Origin: Maribacter sp. BPC-D8
GTDB lineage: Bacteria > Bacteroidota > Bacteroidia > Flavobacteriales > Flavobacteriaceae
Direction of reading: 5' to 3'
DNA length: 64,000 nt
NCBI RefSeq assembly: GCF_035207705.1
Contig: NZ_CP128187.1
Coordinates: forward strand, 1,984,001 to 2,048,000
In this document: positions 32,932-42,510 of the stretch, piece by piece
Position numbering within the stretch: the stretch's first letter is position 1
Layout of the letters: every line of letters begins with the position of its first letter
Translations under genes and position numbers: made by a program
The notes under the pieces: generated by a model
What the model was told of the DNA's origin: nothing
Database searches by the model: none
What the model saw: only the letters and a program-made list of their open reading frames with translations

Positions 32932-35900
32932 ATGACAACAATCACTACAAAATTATTTAGATTCGCTCTACTACTCATAAGCGTTCTAATTGTTCAAAGC
33001 TGTACTGAAAGCAAAGAGCCGTTAATAGATATAAAACCACATTCAACTATTGTTTTTATTGGAAACAATCTAGGATCTAGAATGTTAAATTATGGTAGTT
33101 TAGAAACGGAATTGCAATTGCGCTACCCTAAAGATTCGTTAATCATTAGAAATATGTGCGATGGTGGCGACACCCCAGGCTTTAGACCACATTCGGGGCG
33201 GGTATCGCCCTGGGCTTTTCCTGGTGCCGAAAAGTTTCAAACAGAACTAGCAAAGAATTCTGGCAGTGAAGGAATTTTCGAAACTCCTGATGAATGGTTA
33301 ACACGCTTAAACACCGATGTTATTTTAGCTTTTTTCGGTTATAATGAATCTTTTGAAGGTACTAATGGACTAGAAAATTACAAGGCGGAATTAGATGCAT
33401 TTATAAAACATACTTTAAAACAGAAATACAATGGAACTTCCACTCCACAATTAGTATTGGTTTCCCCTATTGCTTTTGAAGATATTTCAGACCATTTTGA
33501 TGTACCAAATGGAGTATCAGAAAATGAAAATTTGAAGTTGTATACCCATGCAATGAAAGATATTAGCGCTGCTAATAATATTCCTTTTATAGATGTTTTA
33601 AGCCCCACTAAACAATGGTTTCAAAATACCGAAAATGACATAACTATAGATGGCTCTCAAATGAACAAAAGCGGATATGATAAATTCGCTAAACATCTGG
33701 CTAATGAACTTACTGGTAATAAAGCTGTTAAATCTGAAACCAAAAGAATAGCTACAAACGAAGCTATCGCCGAAAAGAATTTTTACTGGCATAATGATTA
33801 TAAAATTCCGAATGGAGTTCATGTTTTTGGAAGACGCCATGCCCCTTATGGTCCTGACAACTACCCCTACGAAATAAAAAAAACTAGAGAACTTACTTCA
33901 ATTAGAGATTCGTCTATTTGGGCTAGCGCTCAAGGTAATTCTTATGACATAAATTCGGCAGATGCCTTAACATCTCAACTGCCTCCCGTAGAAACCAATT
34001 ACAATTTAGGAAATAGCGAAGATATCGTACACTACAAGTATGGCGAAGATGCTATTAAAACATTGACCGTGCCTAATGGATATAAAGTTGAATTATTTGC
34101 GTCGGAAAAGGAATTTCCAAATTTGGCCAACCCCGCGCAAATATCTTTTGACAACAAAGGTCGTTTGTGGATTGCTACCCTACCCTCTTATCCACATTAT
34201 AAGCCGGGCGACCCAAAGCCAAATGATAAGATAATTATCTTAGAAGACACCGACAACGATGGCAAGGCAGATAAGGAAACGGTATTCGCAGATAAATTAC
34301 ATTTACCTATTGGCTTCGAATTTTCACCAGAAGGCGTTTATGTGAGCCAAGGCACCAACTTAAAACTGTACACAGATACCGATGGAGATGACAAGGCCGA
34401 TAATGTTGAAATAGTACTGAGTGGATTTGATGATCATGATACGCACCACGCCATTTCGGCATTTTGTGCAGACCCTTCTGGAGCTTTTTATATGTCGGAA
34501 GGTATTTTTCTCCATACGAATGTTGAAACCTCATACGGAACGGTGCGAGCCACTAATGGCGGATTTTACAGATACAATCCGCAGCGCAAACATTTAGAGC
34601 GAACATTGCAAGTTGCTATTCCGAATCCGTGGGGAATTGCTTTTGACGATTGGGGTCAAGATTTCTTTTTACACACTTCAGGTCCGAAAGTAAATTGGAT
34701 GATGCCAAGTTCTTTAAAACCTATTTACGGAATTTCGTCTCCACTAACAGAAGAACTTATTGAAGAAGCGCATCGGGTTAGACCAACATCGGGTATGGAG
34801 TTTATATCAAGCAGTCATTTTCCTGAAGAAGTACAAGGCGATATGTTGCTAGCTAATTCCATTGGATTTTTAGGATTGAAACAACACCAAATGATGGAAG
34901 ACGGCACTGGGTATTCTTCTAAACATAGACAAGATTTAATTACGAGTACTGACCCTAACTTTAGACCTGTAGAAATGGAATTTGCGCCAGATGGTTCTTT
35001 ATATATTGTTGATTGGCACAATGTACTAATCGGGCACATGCAGCATAATGCGCGCGACCCATTGCGCGATCATGTACATGGCAGAATTTATAGAATCACC
35101 TACCCTTCTAGACCTCTTATAAAACCAGCTAAAATTGATGGAGCTTCTATTGCACAGTTATTCGAAAATTTAAAACTATCGGAATATAGAACACGATACA
35201 GAACTCGCAGAGAATTAAGAAGTAGAAAAAGCGAAGAAGTATTAAAATATTTAAATACTTGGGTAGGTAATTTAGATAAAAACGACACCAATTATGACCA
35301 CAATCGACTAGAAGCATTATGGGTTTCATGGGGAATGAATAAAGTTGATGAACCTCTTTTAGAATCGTTATTAAAAACTGACGACCATAGAGTACGAGCT
35401 GCATGTGTACGCGTAATAAGGTACATGAGTCATCAATTAATTAACGCCCAAGATTTATTAAAATTAGCAGCTACCGACAAACACGGCAGAGTTCGGTTAG
35501 AAGCTATTACTGCAGCATCTTGGCTACCAAAACTTGAAGGCATGGAAATACTAGAAATCGCCAGAAAACATCCTTTAGACGAATGGATGCAAGATTCTTT
35601 CAATTTTGCAGAAACAAGATTAACAGGTGATTTTATGGAAGAAGCTAACGAGGAAATTCTAGCATCTCACCTAAAAGGAACAGATTTAGAAGTCTTTACA
35701 AAAGGAAAAAAGATTTACGAAACAGAAGGCTATTGCATTACCTGCCATCAAGAAAGTGGCTCAGGGCTACAAAAAGCTGGATACCCAACATTAGTGGGTC
35801 AAGAATGGGTTTTAGGGGATGAAGAACGATTAATAAAATTAGCTCTTCACGGACTTTACGGACCAATGAATGTAATGGGCAATCAATACGAAGGTCAAGT

Positions 35901-36093
35901 ACCTATGATGGCATTTAAAGGTCTTTTAAAAGATGATGAAATTGCAGCTGTACTTACTTATGTCAGAAATTCATTTGGCAATAAAGCATCGGTAATCGAT
36001 CCAAAGAAAGTAAGAGAAGTACGAGAAGCAACCAAAGACAGAAAAAGTTTCTATACTGCCGATGAGTTGCTAAAAGAACATCCTATGAAATAA
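32932..36093 (+). CDS. Multidomain lipoprotein: SGNH-like + dehydrogenase beta-propeller + HEAT + cytochrome c
   Basis: 1053 residues from the ATG at 32932. A longer frame opens at 32878, inside the hairpin, and has no signal. The N-terminus is a lipoprotein signal with Cys at VQSC. Residues about 36-265 are SGNH/GDSL-like, but the GDSL position reads GNNLGS and the usual DxxH block reads DGSQMN, so hydrolase activity is doubtful. About 384-720 is a glucose-dehydrogenase-type beta-propeller with calcium-like loops (DTDNDGKAD, DTDGDDKAD), as in the putative membrane-bound dehydrogenase family of Planctomycetes and Bacteroidota. About 745-915 is HEAT-like helical repeats. The C-terminus is a monohaem cytochrome c with CITCH at 935-939 and a VPMM segment as likely Met ligand. 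It probably oxidises a sugar and passes electrons to the haem. Confidence 0.9.
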   Translation: MTTITTKLFRFALLLISVLIVQSCTESKEPLIDIKPHSTIVFIGNNLGSRMLNYGSLETELQLRYPKDSLIIRNMCDGGDTPGFRPHSGRVSPWAFPGAEKFQTELAKNSGSEGIFETPDEWLTRLNTDVILAFFGYNESFEGTNGLENYKAELDAFIKHTLKQKYNGTSTPQLVLVSPIAFEDISDHFDVPNGVSENENLKLYTHAMKDISAANNIPFIDVLSPTKQWFQNTENDITIDGSQMNKSGYDKFAKHLANELTGNKAVKSETKRIATNEAIAEKNFYWHNDYKIPNGVHVFGRRHAPYGPDNYPYEIKKTRELTSIRDSSIWASAQGNSYDINSADALTSQLPPVETNYNLGNSEDIVHYKYGEDAIKTLTVPNGYKVELFASEKEFPNLANPAQISFDNKGRLWIATLPSYPHYKPGDPKPNDKIIILEDTDNDGKADKETVFADKLHLPIGFEFSPEGVYVSQGTNLKLYTDTDGDDKADNVEIVLSGFDDHDTHHAISAFCADPSGAFYMSEGIFLHTNVETSYGTVRATNGGFYRYNPQRKHLERTLQVAIPNPWGIAFDDWGQDFFLHTSGPKVNWMMPSSLKPIYGISSPLTEELIEEAHRVRPTSGMEFISSSHFPEEVQGDMLLANSIGFLGLKQHQMMEDGTGYSSKHRQDLITSTDPNFRPVEMEFAPDGSLYIVDWHNVLIGHMQHNARDPLRDHVHGRIYRITYPSRPLIKPAKIDGASIAQLFENLKLSEYRTRYRTRRELRSRKSEEVLKYLNTWVGNLDKNDTNYDHNRLEALWVSWGMNKVDEPLLESLLKTDDHRVRAACVRVIRYMSHQLINAQDLLKLAATDKHGRVRLEAITAASWLPKLEGMEILEIARKHPLDEWMQDSFNFAETRLTGDFMEEANEEILASHLKGTDLEVFTKGKKIYETEGYCITCHQESGSGLQKAGYPTLVGQEWVLGDEERLIKLALHGLYGPMNVMGNQYEGQVPMMAFKGLLKDDEIAAVLTYVRNSFGNKASVIDPKKVREVREATKDRKSFYTADELLKEHPMK

Positions 36094-36113
36094 TCAACCA
36101 TAAAATAAACCTT

Positions 36114-37097
36114 ATGAAAAGTAATTATTTAGCGATACTATTTCTATGCCTATTAACGGCCTGTGGAGAAAAATCGAAAGAAAAAATAGCGCCGCCTATA
36201 GATGAAACCAAACCACCTCATATTGTTTTTGTTACAGGTGAAGAAGAATACCGATCAGAAGAATCTTTCCCCATGTTAGCAAAATTGGCAAAAAGAGAAT
36301 TAGGAGCGAAAGTTACCGTAGTCTATTCTGTAGATAGTTTAGGTATTATAGACCCCAACAGAACTGATCACATTGCGGGCTTAGAAGCATTAGAAACAGC
36401 AGATTTAATGGTGGTTTTTATGCGTTTTAGAGATATCCCAAAAAGCGAACGAGATTATATTACCAATTATGTAGAATCTGGTAAGCCCATAGTTGGTTTC
36501 AGAACTACTACACATGCCTTTAAATATGATAATGATTCAACCTTAATCGAATTCAACGAAGCTTGGCCTGCAAAAGTATTTGGTCAACAATGGATCACTC
36601 ACCATGGTCATTTTGATGATGGTAAATTTCCGGTCACCAATATTTCTATAAAAGAAGGTCATGCTGAAAACCCTATATTAAACGGATTTTCAGAATTCGA
36701 AGCATACAGCTGGTTGTACCATGTAGATGGTGGCGATTGGAAACTTCAAGGCGATAGCGAACCCTTTTTAATGGGGCACTCCACAAAATCGCAACATGAA
36801 ATCGACGGTAAATTAGAAGACTTTTCATTAGATAATCCTGTTGCATGGACAAAGAGTTACACCGGATCTTCAGGCAAAAAAGCAAGAGTATTCTTTACCA
36901 CACTTGGGCATCCTTATGACTTTAAACTTCCTGTGGTTCGTAAGATTGCCATGAACGGAATTTATTGGGCATTAGGTAAAGAAAATAGTATTCCTTCAGA
37001 TGGAGTGAATGTCAACCTAGACGAACCTTTCTTACCTAATAATTCAGGATTTGGACAAAAATTCAAAAAGAATCAAAAACCGGAGCCTATACAGTAG
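36114..37097 (+). CDS. ThuA-domain lipoprotein
   Basis: 327 residues with a lipobox ending at Cys17 (LTAC). One ThuA domain, a class I glutamine amidotransferase-like fold, runs from PHIVFVTGEEEYRSEESFPMLAKLA through LEALETADLMVVFMRFRDIP and GKPIVGFRTTTHAF to RVFFTTLGHPYDF. The normal GATase catalytic Cys is not apparent; ThuA proteins have Arg/Thr (GFRTTTHAF) at that elbow. In Rhizobium, ThuA acts with the Gfo/Idh enzyme ThuB in trehalose use through 3-keto intermediates. It lies 20 bases after the cytochrome-fusion gene and completes the island. Confidence 0.92.
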   Translation: MKSNYLAILFLCLLTACGEKSKEKIAPPIDETKPPHIVFVTGEEEYRSEESFPMLAKLAKRELGAKVTVVYSVDSLGIIDPNRTDHIAGLEALETADLMVVFMRFRDIPKSERDYITNYVESGKPIVGFRTTTHAFKYDNDSTLIEFNEAWPAKVFGQQWITHHGHFDDGKFPVTNISIKEGHAENPILNGFSEFEAYSWLYHVDGGDWKLQGDSEPFLMGHSTKSQHEIDGKLEDFSLDNPVAWTKSYTGSSGKKARVFFTTLGHPYDFKLPVVRKIAMNGIYWALGKENSIPSDGVNVNLDEPFLPNNSGFGQKFKKNQKPEPIQ

Positions 37098-37147
37098 TAC
37101 TTTACTAAATGTATGCTAATAGTTTTATGCGCTCTTTTAAAATGTTC

Positions 37148-37155
37148 TATTTTTG
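37148..37155 (+). promoter_or_regulatory. -7 element ahead of the OstA-like gene
   Basis: TATTTTTG fits TAnnTTTG and is 13 bases before the TTG start codon, giving a leader of about ten bases or less. There is no obvious terminator between the ThuA gene and this point, so the element marks the start of a new unit. Confidence 0.5.
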
Positions 37156-37168
37156 AAAAAAAAGTAGA

Positions 37169-38872
37169 TTGAAAACCTTTTGCGCGTCCTTCTTATTATT
37201 TTTAGCTTTTTCAATGTTGGGTTTAGCCCAAGATGCTACAGCTGAAGAAGAATCAAAACAAATTAATATTGTCTATGGAGCCAACTTCACTAAAAATGAA
37301 GCGGAATACCCAGGTGCTTCTATATTTAGTAAAGATGACCGACAAGTACAGTTTGAACATCAAGGTGCCGACTTATGGTGCGACGTTGCCATTTATTACC
37401 AATTAGAAAATCGATTAGAAGCTATAGGTAATGTTATATTAAAGCAAGGTGATTCGGTCGAAATGACCAGTAAAAAAATCAATTATTTAGGTGATGTAAA
37501 ATTAGCGAAGGCTTGGGGAAATGTTGTTTTGACAAATTCTGACATGACCTTAAGAACAGATACCTTGCGTTTAGACCGTGAAAAACAAGAAGCTTTTTAT
37601 CAAGATAATGGCACCGTAATAGATTCCGCCAATACATTGACCAGTAAAATAGGCAAGTATTTCATGGAACTAAAAAAGTATCAATTTTTAGATAGTGTAC
37701 ATGTTCAAAACCCTAAATATACGGTAGACTCTGAACAATTAGATTACTACACCACTTCCAAAAACGCTTACATGTACGGTCCGTCAACCATTAATGGTGA
37801 GGCATACAAAATATATTGCGAGAGAGGTTTTTACGATACTAAGATTGAAAGTGGCTACGGCATTAAAAACACGCGTATAGATTATAATAACAGAATTATT
37901 GAAGGTGACAGCGTGTACTTCAACAAAGCAAAAGAATTTGCATCTGCAACCAACAACATTACCGTAACCGATACTATCAATAACGGTATCATTAGAGCAC
38001 ATTACGCCGAAGTTTACAAGGCAAAAGATTCTGTTTTTGCTACCCGCAGGGCAGTTTCTATCTCTGTGCAAGAAAGAGATTCACTTTATGTACATGGCGA
38101 TACCTTAATGGTAACCGGTAAACCAGAAGATAGAATATTACGAGCCTTTAGAAATGCCAAATTTTATAAAACCGATTTAAGCGGAAAATGTGATAGTATA
38201 CACTCCGCACAAAAGACAGGTATTACTCAATTAATTAAAAATCCAGTTATTTGGAACGGCGCCAACCAAATGACAGGTGATAGTATTCACCTAAAATCGA
38301 ATTTAGAAACTGAAAAATTAGACTCTTTAAAAGTATTAAATAATGCCTTTATTATCTCTTTAGACAGTGTTAGCATGACGGGGTACAACCAAGCCAAAGG
38401 GATTAATTTGTACGGAAAGTTTATTGAGAACGAATTAAAACTTATTGATCTAGTACAGAATACTGAAGTCGTTTACTATATGTATAATGATGATGACGAA
38501 CTAATAGGAATAGATAAAACCGTTTGTAGTAAAATTAGAATTACTATGGCCGAAAATGATATAGAAGACCTTACATTTTACACAGATCCTGATGGAGATA
38601 TTTTTCCCGAAAAAGATTTACCTAAAAATAGCAGAATATTAAAAGGCTTCGTTTGGCGTGGCGATGAACGTATTCTCACCAAAGATGATATTTTTGATGA
38701 AGACGATAACAACTTAGAACTTGTGGTAATTAACGGTATTGATAACCCCATTGATATTGATGCTGAAGAGCAACAAAGAAGCAAAAACGAAACTGACCCT
38801 ATTAACAATATTTCGGGTCAAGATAAAGCGACAGATCCTAAAAAATCTGTGAAGCCAAAAAAGATAAAATAG
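37169..38872 (+). CDS. OstA/LptA-like protein, lipopolysaccharide transport
   Basis: 567 residues starting at TTG; an in-frame TGA lies 15 bases upstream and no ATG precedes the signal peptide (KTFCASFLLFLAFSMLGLAQ), so the TTG start is forced. The mature protein is a repeating beta-jellyroll: DLWCDVAIYYQLENRLEAIGNVIL, VEMTSKKINYLGD, TLRTDTLRLDREKQEAFYQDNGTVI and similar blocks recur, the pattern of OstA/LptA domains that bridge the periplasm for LPS export. A C-terminal acidic and lysine-rich tail follows. Much larger than E. coli LptA (about 185 residues), as usual in Bacteroidota. It is followed nine bases later by the aminotransferase gene. Confidence 0.88.
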   Translation: MKTFCASFLLFLAFSMLGLAQDATAEEESKQINIVYGANFTKNEAEYPGASIFSKDDRQVQFEHQGADLWCDVAIYYQLENRLEAIGNVILKQGDSVEMTSKKINYLGDVKLAKAWGNVVLTNSDMTLRTDTLRLDREKQEAFYQDNGTVIDSANTLTSKIGKYFMELKKYQFLDSVHVQNPKYTVDSEQLDYYTTSKNAYMYGPSTINGEAYKIYCERGFYDTKIESGYGIKNTRIDYNNRIIEGDSVYFNKAKEFASATNNITVTDTINNGIIRAHYAEVYKAKDSVFATRRAVSISVQERDSLYVHGDTLMVTGKPEDRILRAFRNAKFYKTDLSGKCDSIHSAQKTGITQLIKNPVIWNGANQMTGDSIHLKSNLETEKLDSLKVLNNAFIISLDSVSMTGYNQAKGINLYGKFIENELKLIDLVQNTEVVYYMYNDDDELIGIDKTVCSKIRITMAENDIEDLTFYTDPDGDIFPEKDLPKNSRILKGFVWRGDERILTKDDIFDEDDNNLELVVINGIDNPIDIDAEEQQRSKNETDPINNISGQDKATDPKKSVKPKKIK

Positions 38873-38881
38873 GTCTTTGAA

Positions 38882-40057
38882 ATGAATAAAGACTTTCTAC
38901 AATATCAAGCACAAACTTCCCCCTATCCTCTAGGTATGGAAGTATCTCATGCCAGAGGCAGTTATATTTATGACACCAATGACAATGCACATTTAGACTT
39001 TGTTGCAGGTGTTTCGGCTTGCACACTTGGTCATTGTCACCCAGAGGTTGTTCAAGCAATAAAAAATCAAGTAGATAAATATATGCATGTAATGGTGTAC
39101 GGCGAATATTCGCAATCACCAGCGACTACGTATACCAAATTATTGGCAGACAATTTACCTGCACCTTTAGAGGTTACCTATTTGGTAAATTCAGGAACCG
39201 AAGCTATAGAAGGCGCATTAAAACTTGCTAGAAGATATACAGGTCGTTCAGAAATTATAGCAGCTAAATCTGCCTATCATGGCAATACCATGGGTAGTTT
39301 AAGTTTAATGGATTTCGAAGAGCGCAAAAGTGTATTTAGACCCTTGCTGCCAGATATTTATCATATTGAATTCAACAACGATAAAGATTTAGAGAAAATC
39401 ACCACCAAAACCGCATGTGTTATATTAGAAACCATACAAGGTGGTGCTGGTTTTATACTCCCAAAAAATGGCTATCTAAAGAAAGTAAAAGAGCGTTGTA
39501 CAGAAATGGGTGCATTACTTATACTAGATGAAATACAACCAGGTTTCGGCAGAACAGGAAAGCTATTCGCTTTTGAACATTTCGATTGTGTTCCCGATAT
39601 TTTAGTTATCGGTAAAGGCATGGCATCAGGTTTACCCGTTGGTGCATTTACAGCAAGTAAAGAGATTATGCATACGTTGAGCGAGAATCCGAAAATGGGT
39701 CACATTACTACATTTGGTGGTAATCCTGTAATCGCGGCATCTAGTTTAGCAACTCTGAATGTCTTATTAAACTCAAATTTGATAGCTGAAACTTTAAGAA
39801 AAGAAGCACTATTTAAATCGCTATTAAAACATCCGAAGATAAAAGAAATTAGAGGCAAAGGTTTAATGCTTGCTTTAATAATGGATACTCCAGAAACTGC
39901 GAATGAATTAGTGCTACAAGCAAAAGAAAAGAACCTCATTCTATTCTGGTTATTATTCGAAAATAGGGCAGTAAGAATTTCTCCGCCATTAACTATTTCA
40001 GAAAAAGAAATTAAAGAAGGTTGCGCAATAATTTTAGCACTTCTTAACTCTATGTAA
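38882..40057 (+). CDS. Class III aminotransferase (acetylornithine/4-aminobutyrate type)
   Basis: 391 residues. PLP fold type I, subgroup III motifs: ACTLGHCHPEVV, YLVNSGTEAIEGALKLARRYT, SAYHGNTMGSLSLM, LILDEIQPGFGRTGKLFAFEH with the Asp that holds the pyridine nitrogen, and LVIGKGMASGLPVGAF with the Schiff-base Lys. HITTFGGNPVIAASS is the phosphate-cup segment. Subgroup members use ornithine, acetylornithine, 4-aminobutyrate or similar omega-amino donors; the substrate is not decidable here. It differs from the clear rocD elsewhere in this window. It is probably transcribed with the OstA-like gene. Confidence 0.92.
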   Translation: MNKDFLQYQAQTSPYPLGMEVSHARGSYIYDTNDNAHLDFVAGVSACTLGHCHPEVVQAIKNQVDKYMHVMVYGEYSQSPATTYTKLLADNLPAPLEVTYLVNSGTEAIEGALKLARRYTGRSEIIAAKSAYHGNTMGSLSLMDFEERKSVFRPLLPDIYHIEFNNDKDLEKITTKTACVILETIQGGAGFILPKNGYLKKVKERCTEMGALLILDEIQPGFGRTGKLFAFEHFDCVPDILVIGKGMASGLPVGAFTASKEIMHTLSENPKMGHITTFGGNPVIAASSLATLNVLLNSNLIAETLRKEALFKSLLKHPKIKEIRGKGLMLALIMDTPETANELVLQAKEKNLILFWLLFENRAVRISPPLTISEKEIKEGCAIILALLNSM

Positions 40058-40161
40058 ATCAACGTTGTTAACTAATTTGTTAATAATATCGATTCGTACG
40101 GTGGCTGAAACCCCGCACAATCACTTACTTTTAAAATATCTTGTAAAACCAAAAAGTTCCT

Positions 40162-41565
40162 ATGGCGTTAGAATCTAACGAGAGACCGGACAAGCCAATT
40201 ACAAAATTCGAATCAATGTTGAAGACAGACGACGTCTATTTCTTTGATGCTGAGGATTTTGAAGATATTGTGCACCACTACCTAAATCATGGGAAGGTTT
40301 CTTTGGCTAAAAAAGGAATTAAAATTGGTCTACAGCAACATCCGGCTTCTATAGAATTAAAATTACTTCAGGTAGAAGTCATGGTTTTTGAAAACCAGAT
40401 GGAAAAAGCTGAGGCACTTTTAGATGAACTACAAAGATTAGATAATTACAACGATGAAATTTATATTCAACGTGCCAATATATTTTCTAAGCGCGATGAT
40501 CACGAAGGTGCTATAGAATTACTACAAAAGGCATTAAGCTTTACTAATAATAGTTTTGACATTTATAGTCTTTTGGGCATGGAATATTTGTTCATGGACA
40601 ATTTCGATAACGCCAAAGAGAGCTTTATGAAATGTGTCGAGTTTGACGAACAAGATTATTCTTCACTTTATAATGTGGTGTATTGCTTTGAGTTTCTTGA
40701 AGATTACGATGGCGCTATTGTTTACCTTAATAGTTATTTAGAAAAAAATCCATATTGCGAAGTAGCATGGCATCAATTGGGTAAGCAATACTATTACAAA
40801 GAAATGTTTACTGAGGCATTGGGCGCTTTTGATTTTGCTGTTATTTCAGATGACACTTTTATAGGGGCATATTTCGAAAAAGCCAAAGTACTTGAGAAAC
40901 TAGGCCGACATAAAGAAGCCATCGAAAATTACAAAACTACCATTGCTATTGAAGACCCTACATCTCATGCATTTTTAAGAATAGGAAAATGTTATGAAAA
41001 ACTGAAGGATACCGAAATGGCTAAATACTATTTCTACCAAACGGTTCACGAAGATCCATTGTTAGACAAAGGGTGGTTAGCTATTACAAATCTATATTTT
41101 AATACTAGAGATTTTGAAAAAGCCATTTTTTACATCAATAAGGCATTGAATATAGATGGTGAAAATCCGCAGTACTGGAAAAAATGTGCAAATATTCACA
41201 TGGCATTAAAGAATTATGACCAAGCAGATTTTGCATTTAAACAAGCTGTAGAACTAGGTAACTATGAATTGGACACGTGGTTGAATTGGGCTGAAGTCGT
41301 TCATTTAAACGGTGATGAATCATCAGCGGTAGAAATTCTTTCTCAAGGAAGAGAGTTTTATCCTGAAAGTTTAAAACTTTTATATAGATCTGTAGGCTAT
41401 TTGCTGCTTGCCGAAGACCCTATTAATGCACGTATTATGTTTATGGATGCTTTGAAAATTGATAAAAAACAGGAAAAACTACATTTGTTCATTGAAAATT
41501 TTCCGGAATACGGCAAGTCTGAATGGACACAAGAAATTGTAAGAAAATACAATAAAACCTCATAG
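40162..41565 (+). CDS. Tetratricopeptide repeat protein, soluble
   Basis: 467 residues with no signal peptide or membrane helix, so cytoplasmic. After an acidic N-terminus (about 50 residues, VYFFDAEDFEDIVHHYLNHGKV) nearly the whole length is TPR: about ten repeats spaced 34 residues apart, for example IYIQRANIFSKRDDHEGAIELLQKAL, DIYSLLGMEYLFMDNFDNAKESF and WHQLGKQYYYKEMFTEALGAFD. It is a scaffold of unknown partners. The N-terminal YFFDAEDFEDIVHHYL block is conserved in the Bacteroidota homologues I recall. It lies just ahead of the PopT pair but the 17-base gap does not prove a functional tie. Confidence 0.9.
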   Translation: MALESNERPDKPITKFESMLKTDDVYFFDAEDFEDIVHHYLNHGKVSLAKKGIKIGLQQHPASIELKLLQVEVMVFENQMEKAEALLDELQRLDNYNDEIYIQRANIFSKRDDHEGAIELLQKALSFTNNSFDIYSLLGMEYLFMDNFDNAKESFMKCVEFDEQDYSSLYNVVYCFEFLEDYDGAIVYLNSYLEKNPYCEVAWHQLGKQYYYKEMFTEALGAFDFAVISDDTFIGAYFEKAKVLEKLGRHKEAIENYKTTIAIEDPTSHAFLRIGKCYEKLKDTEMAKYYFYQTVHEDPLLDKGWLAITNLYFNTRDFEKAIFYINKALNIDGENPQYWKKCANIHMALKNYDQADFAFKQAVELGNYELDTWLNWAEVVHLNGDESSAVEILSQGREFYPESLKLLYRSVGYLLLAEDPINARIMFMDALKIDKKQEKLHLFIENFPEYGKSEWTQEIVRKYNKTS

Positions 41566-41582
41566 AATAGGTTCTACATTTC

Positions 41583-42497
41583 ATGGACAATAGAAAACTT
41601 AAAGATTATACTTTCATATCTCTAAAAGGTATGGCAATGGGTATTGCAGAATTGGTGCCAGGCGTATCTGGTGGCACAATAGCTTTTGTAACAGGTATCT
41701 ACGAAGAATTCATTACTTCAATCAATAACGTTAACCTTACTACTTTAAAAGTTTTAAAAGAAGAAGGTTTTAAAAAGTTCTGGGATGAATTAAATGGCAA
41801 CTTTCTGTTGGCATTGGTCATTGGTATGATGATCAGTATTTTCTCATTATCAAAAGTTATTGCCTGGTTATTAGAAGAGCACACTATAGTAACATGGTCA
41901 TTCTTTTTTGGTTTGGTATTGGCAAGTGTCATTTTTGTAGCCAAATCAATTAAAAGATGGAATATTTTAGCCATCGTTTTATTTATAATTGGAACAGTTG
42001 GCGCTTTTTATATTACGACTCTACCCCCTTCTACCAGTTCAGGCAGCTTACCATTTATATTTTTATCTGGCGCCATAGCCATTTGTGCCATGGTATTACC
42101 AGGTATTTCTGGCTCTTTTATATTGGTTTTGCTAGGTTCTTACAAAACAGTTTTAGAAGCCGTAAATGAAAAGGATTTTGGCATTATTGTCACTTTTGCT
42201 TTTGGTGCAGCCTTTGGTATTTTAAGTTTTGCTCGGATGCTAAAGTGGATGTTCACCAATTATAAAGATGCTACGTTAGCAGTTTTAACAGGATTCATCT
42301 TAGGTTCATTGAACAAAATATGGCCTTGGAAGAATATTATTGAGGTAATTAAAATTGGTAAAAAAGAAATTGTCGTAGACGAAAACATCTCACCTTTCGC
42401 TTTTCAAGGCGATAATCAATTAACCTTTGCTATTGTAGCTGCTGTAATAGGTTTTTCTCTTATTTTTATATTAGAAAAATCAGCTTCTAAGAAGTAA
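41583..42497 (+). CDS. DUF368 membrane protein, PopT-type undecaprenyl phosphate translocase (copy 1)
   Basis: 304 residues with about eight helices in two inverted halves. Conserved motifs are the N-terminal MGIAELVPGVSGGTIAFVTGIYEEFI and the mid-protein AICAMVLPGISGSFILVLLGSYKTVLE. DUF368 proteins (PopT) and DedA proteins (UptA) have been shown to recycle undecaprenyl phosphate across the inner membrane for cell-wall synthesis. By that knowledge this is a lipid-carrier flippase. The paralogue begins 14 bases downstream. No signal peptide is needed; the N-terminus is cytoplasmic. Confidence 0.9.
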   Translation: MDNRKLKDYTFISLKGMAMGIAELVPGVSGGTIAFVTGIYEEFITSINNVNLTTLKVLKEEGFKKFWDELNGNFLLALVIGMMISIFSLSKVIAWLLEEHTIVTWSFFFGLVLASVIFVAKSIKRWNILAIVLFIIGTVGAFYITTLPPSTSSGSLPFIFLSGAIAICAMVLPGISGSFILVLLGSYKTVLEAVNEKDFGIIVTFAFGAAFGILSFARMLKWMFTNYKDATLAVLTGFILGSLNKIWPWKNIIEVIKIGKKEIVVDENISPFAFQGDNQLTFAIVAAVIGFSLIFILEKSASKK

Positions 42498-42510
42498 CGC
42501 AAAAACCTAC

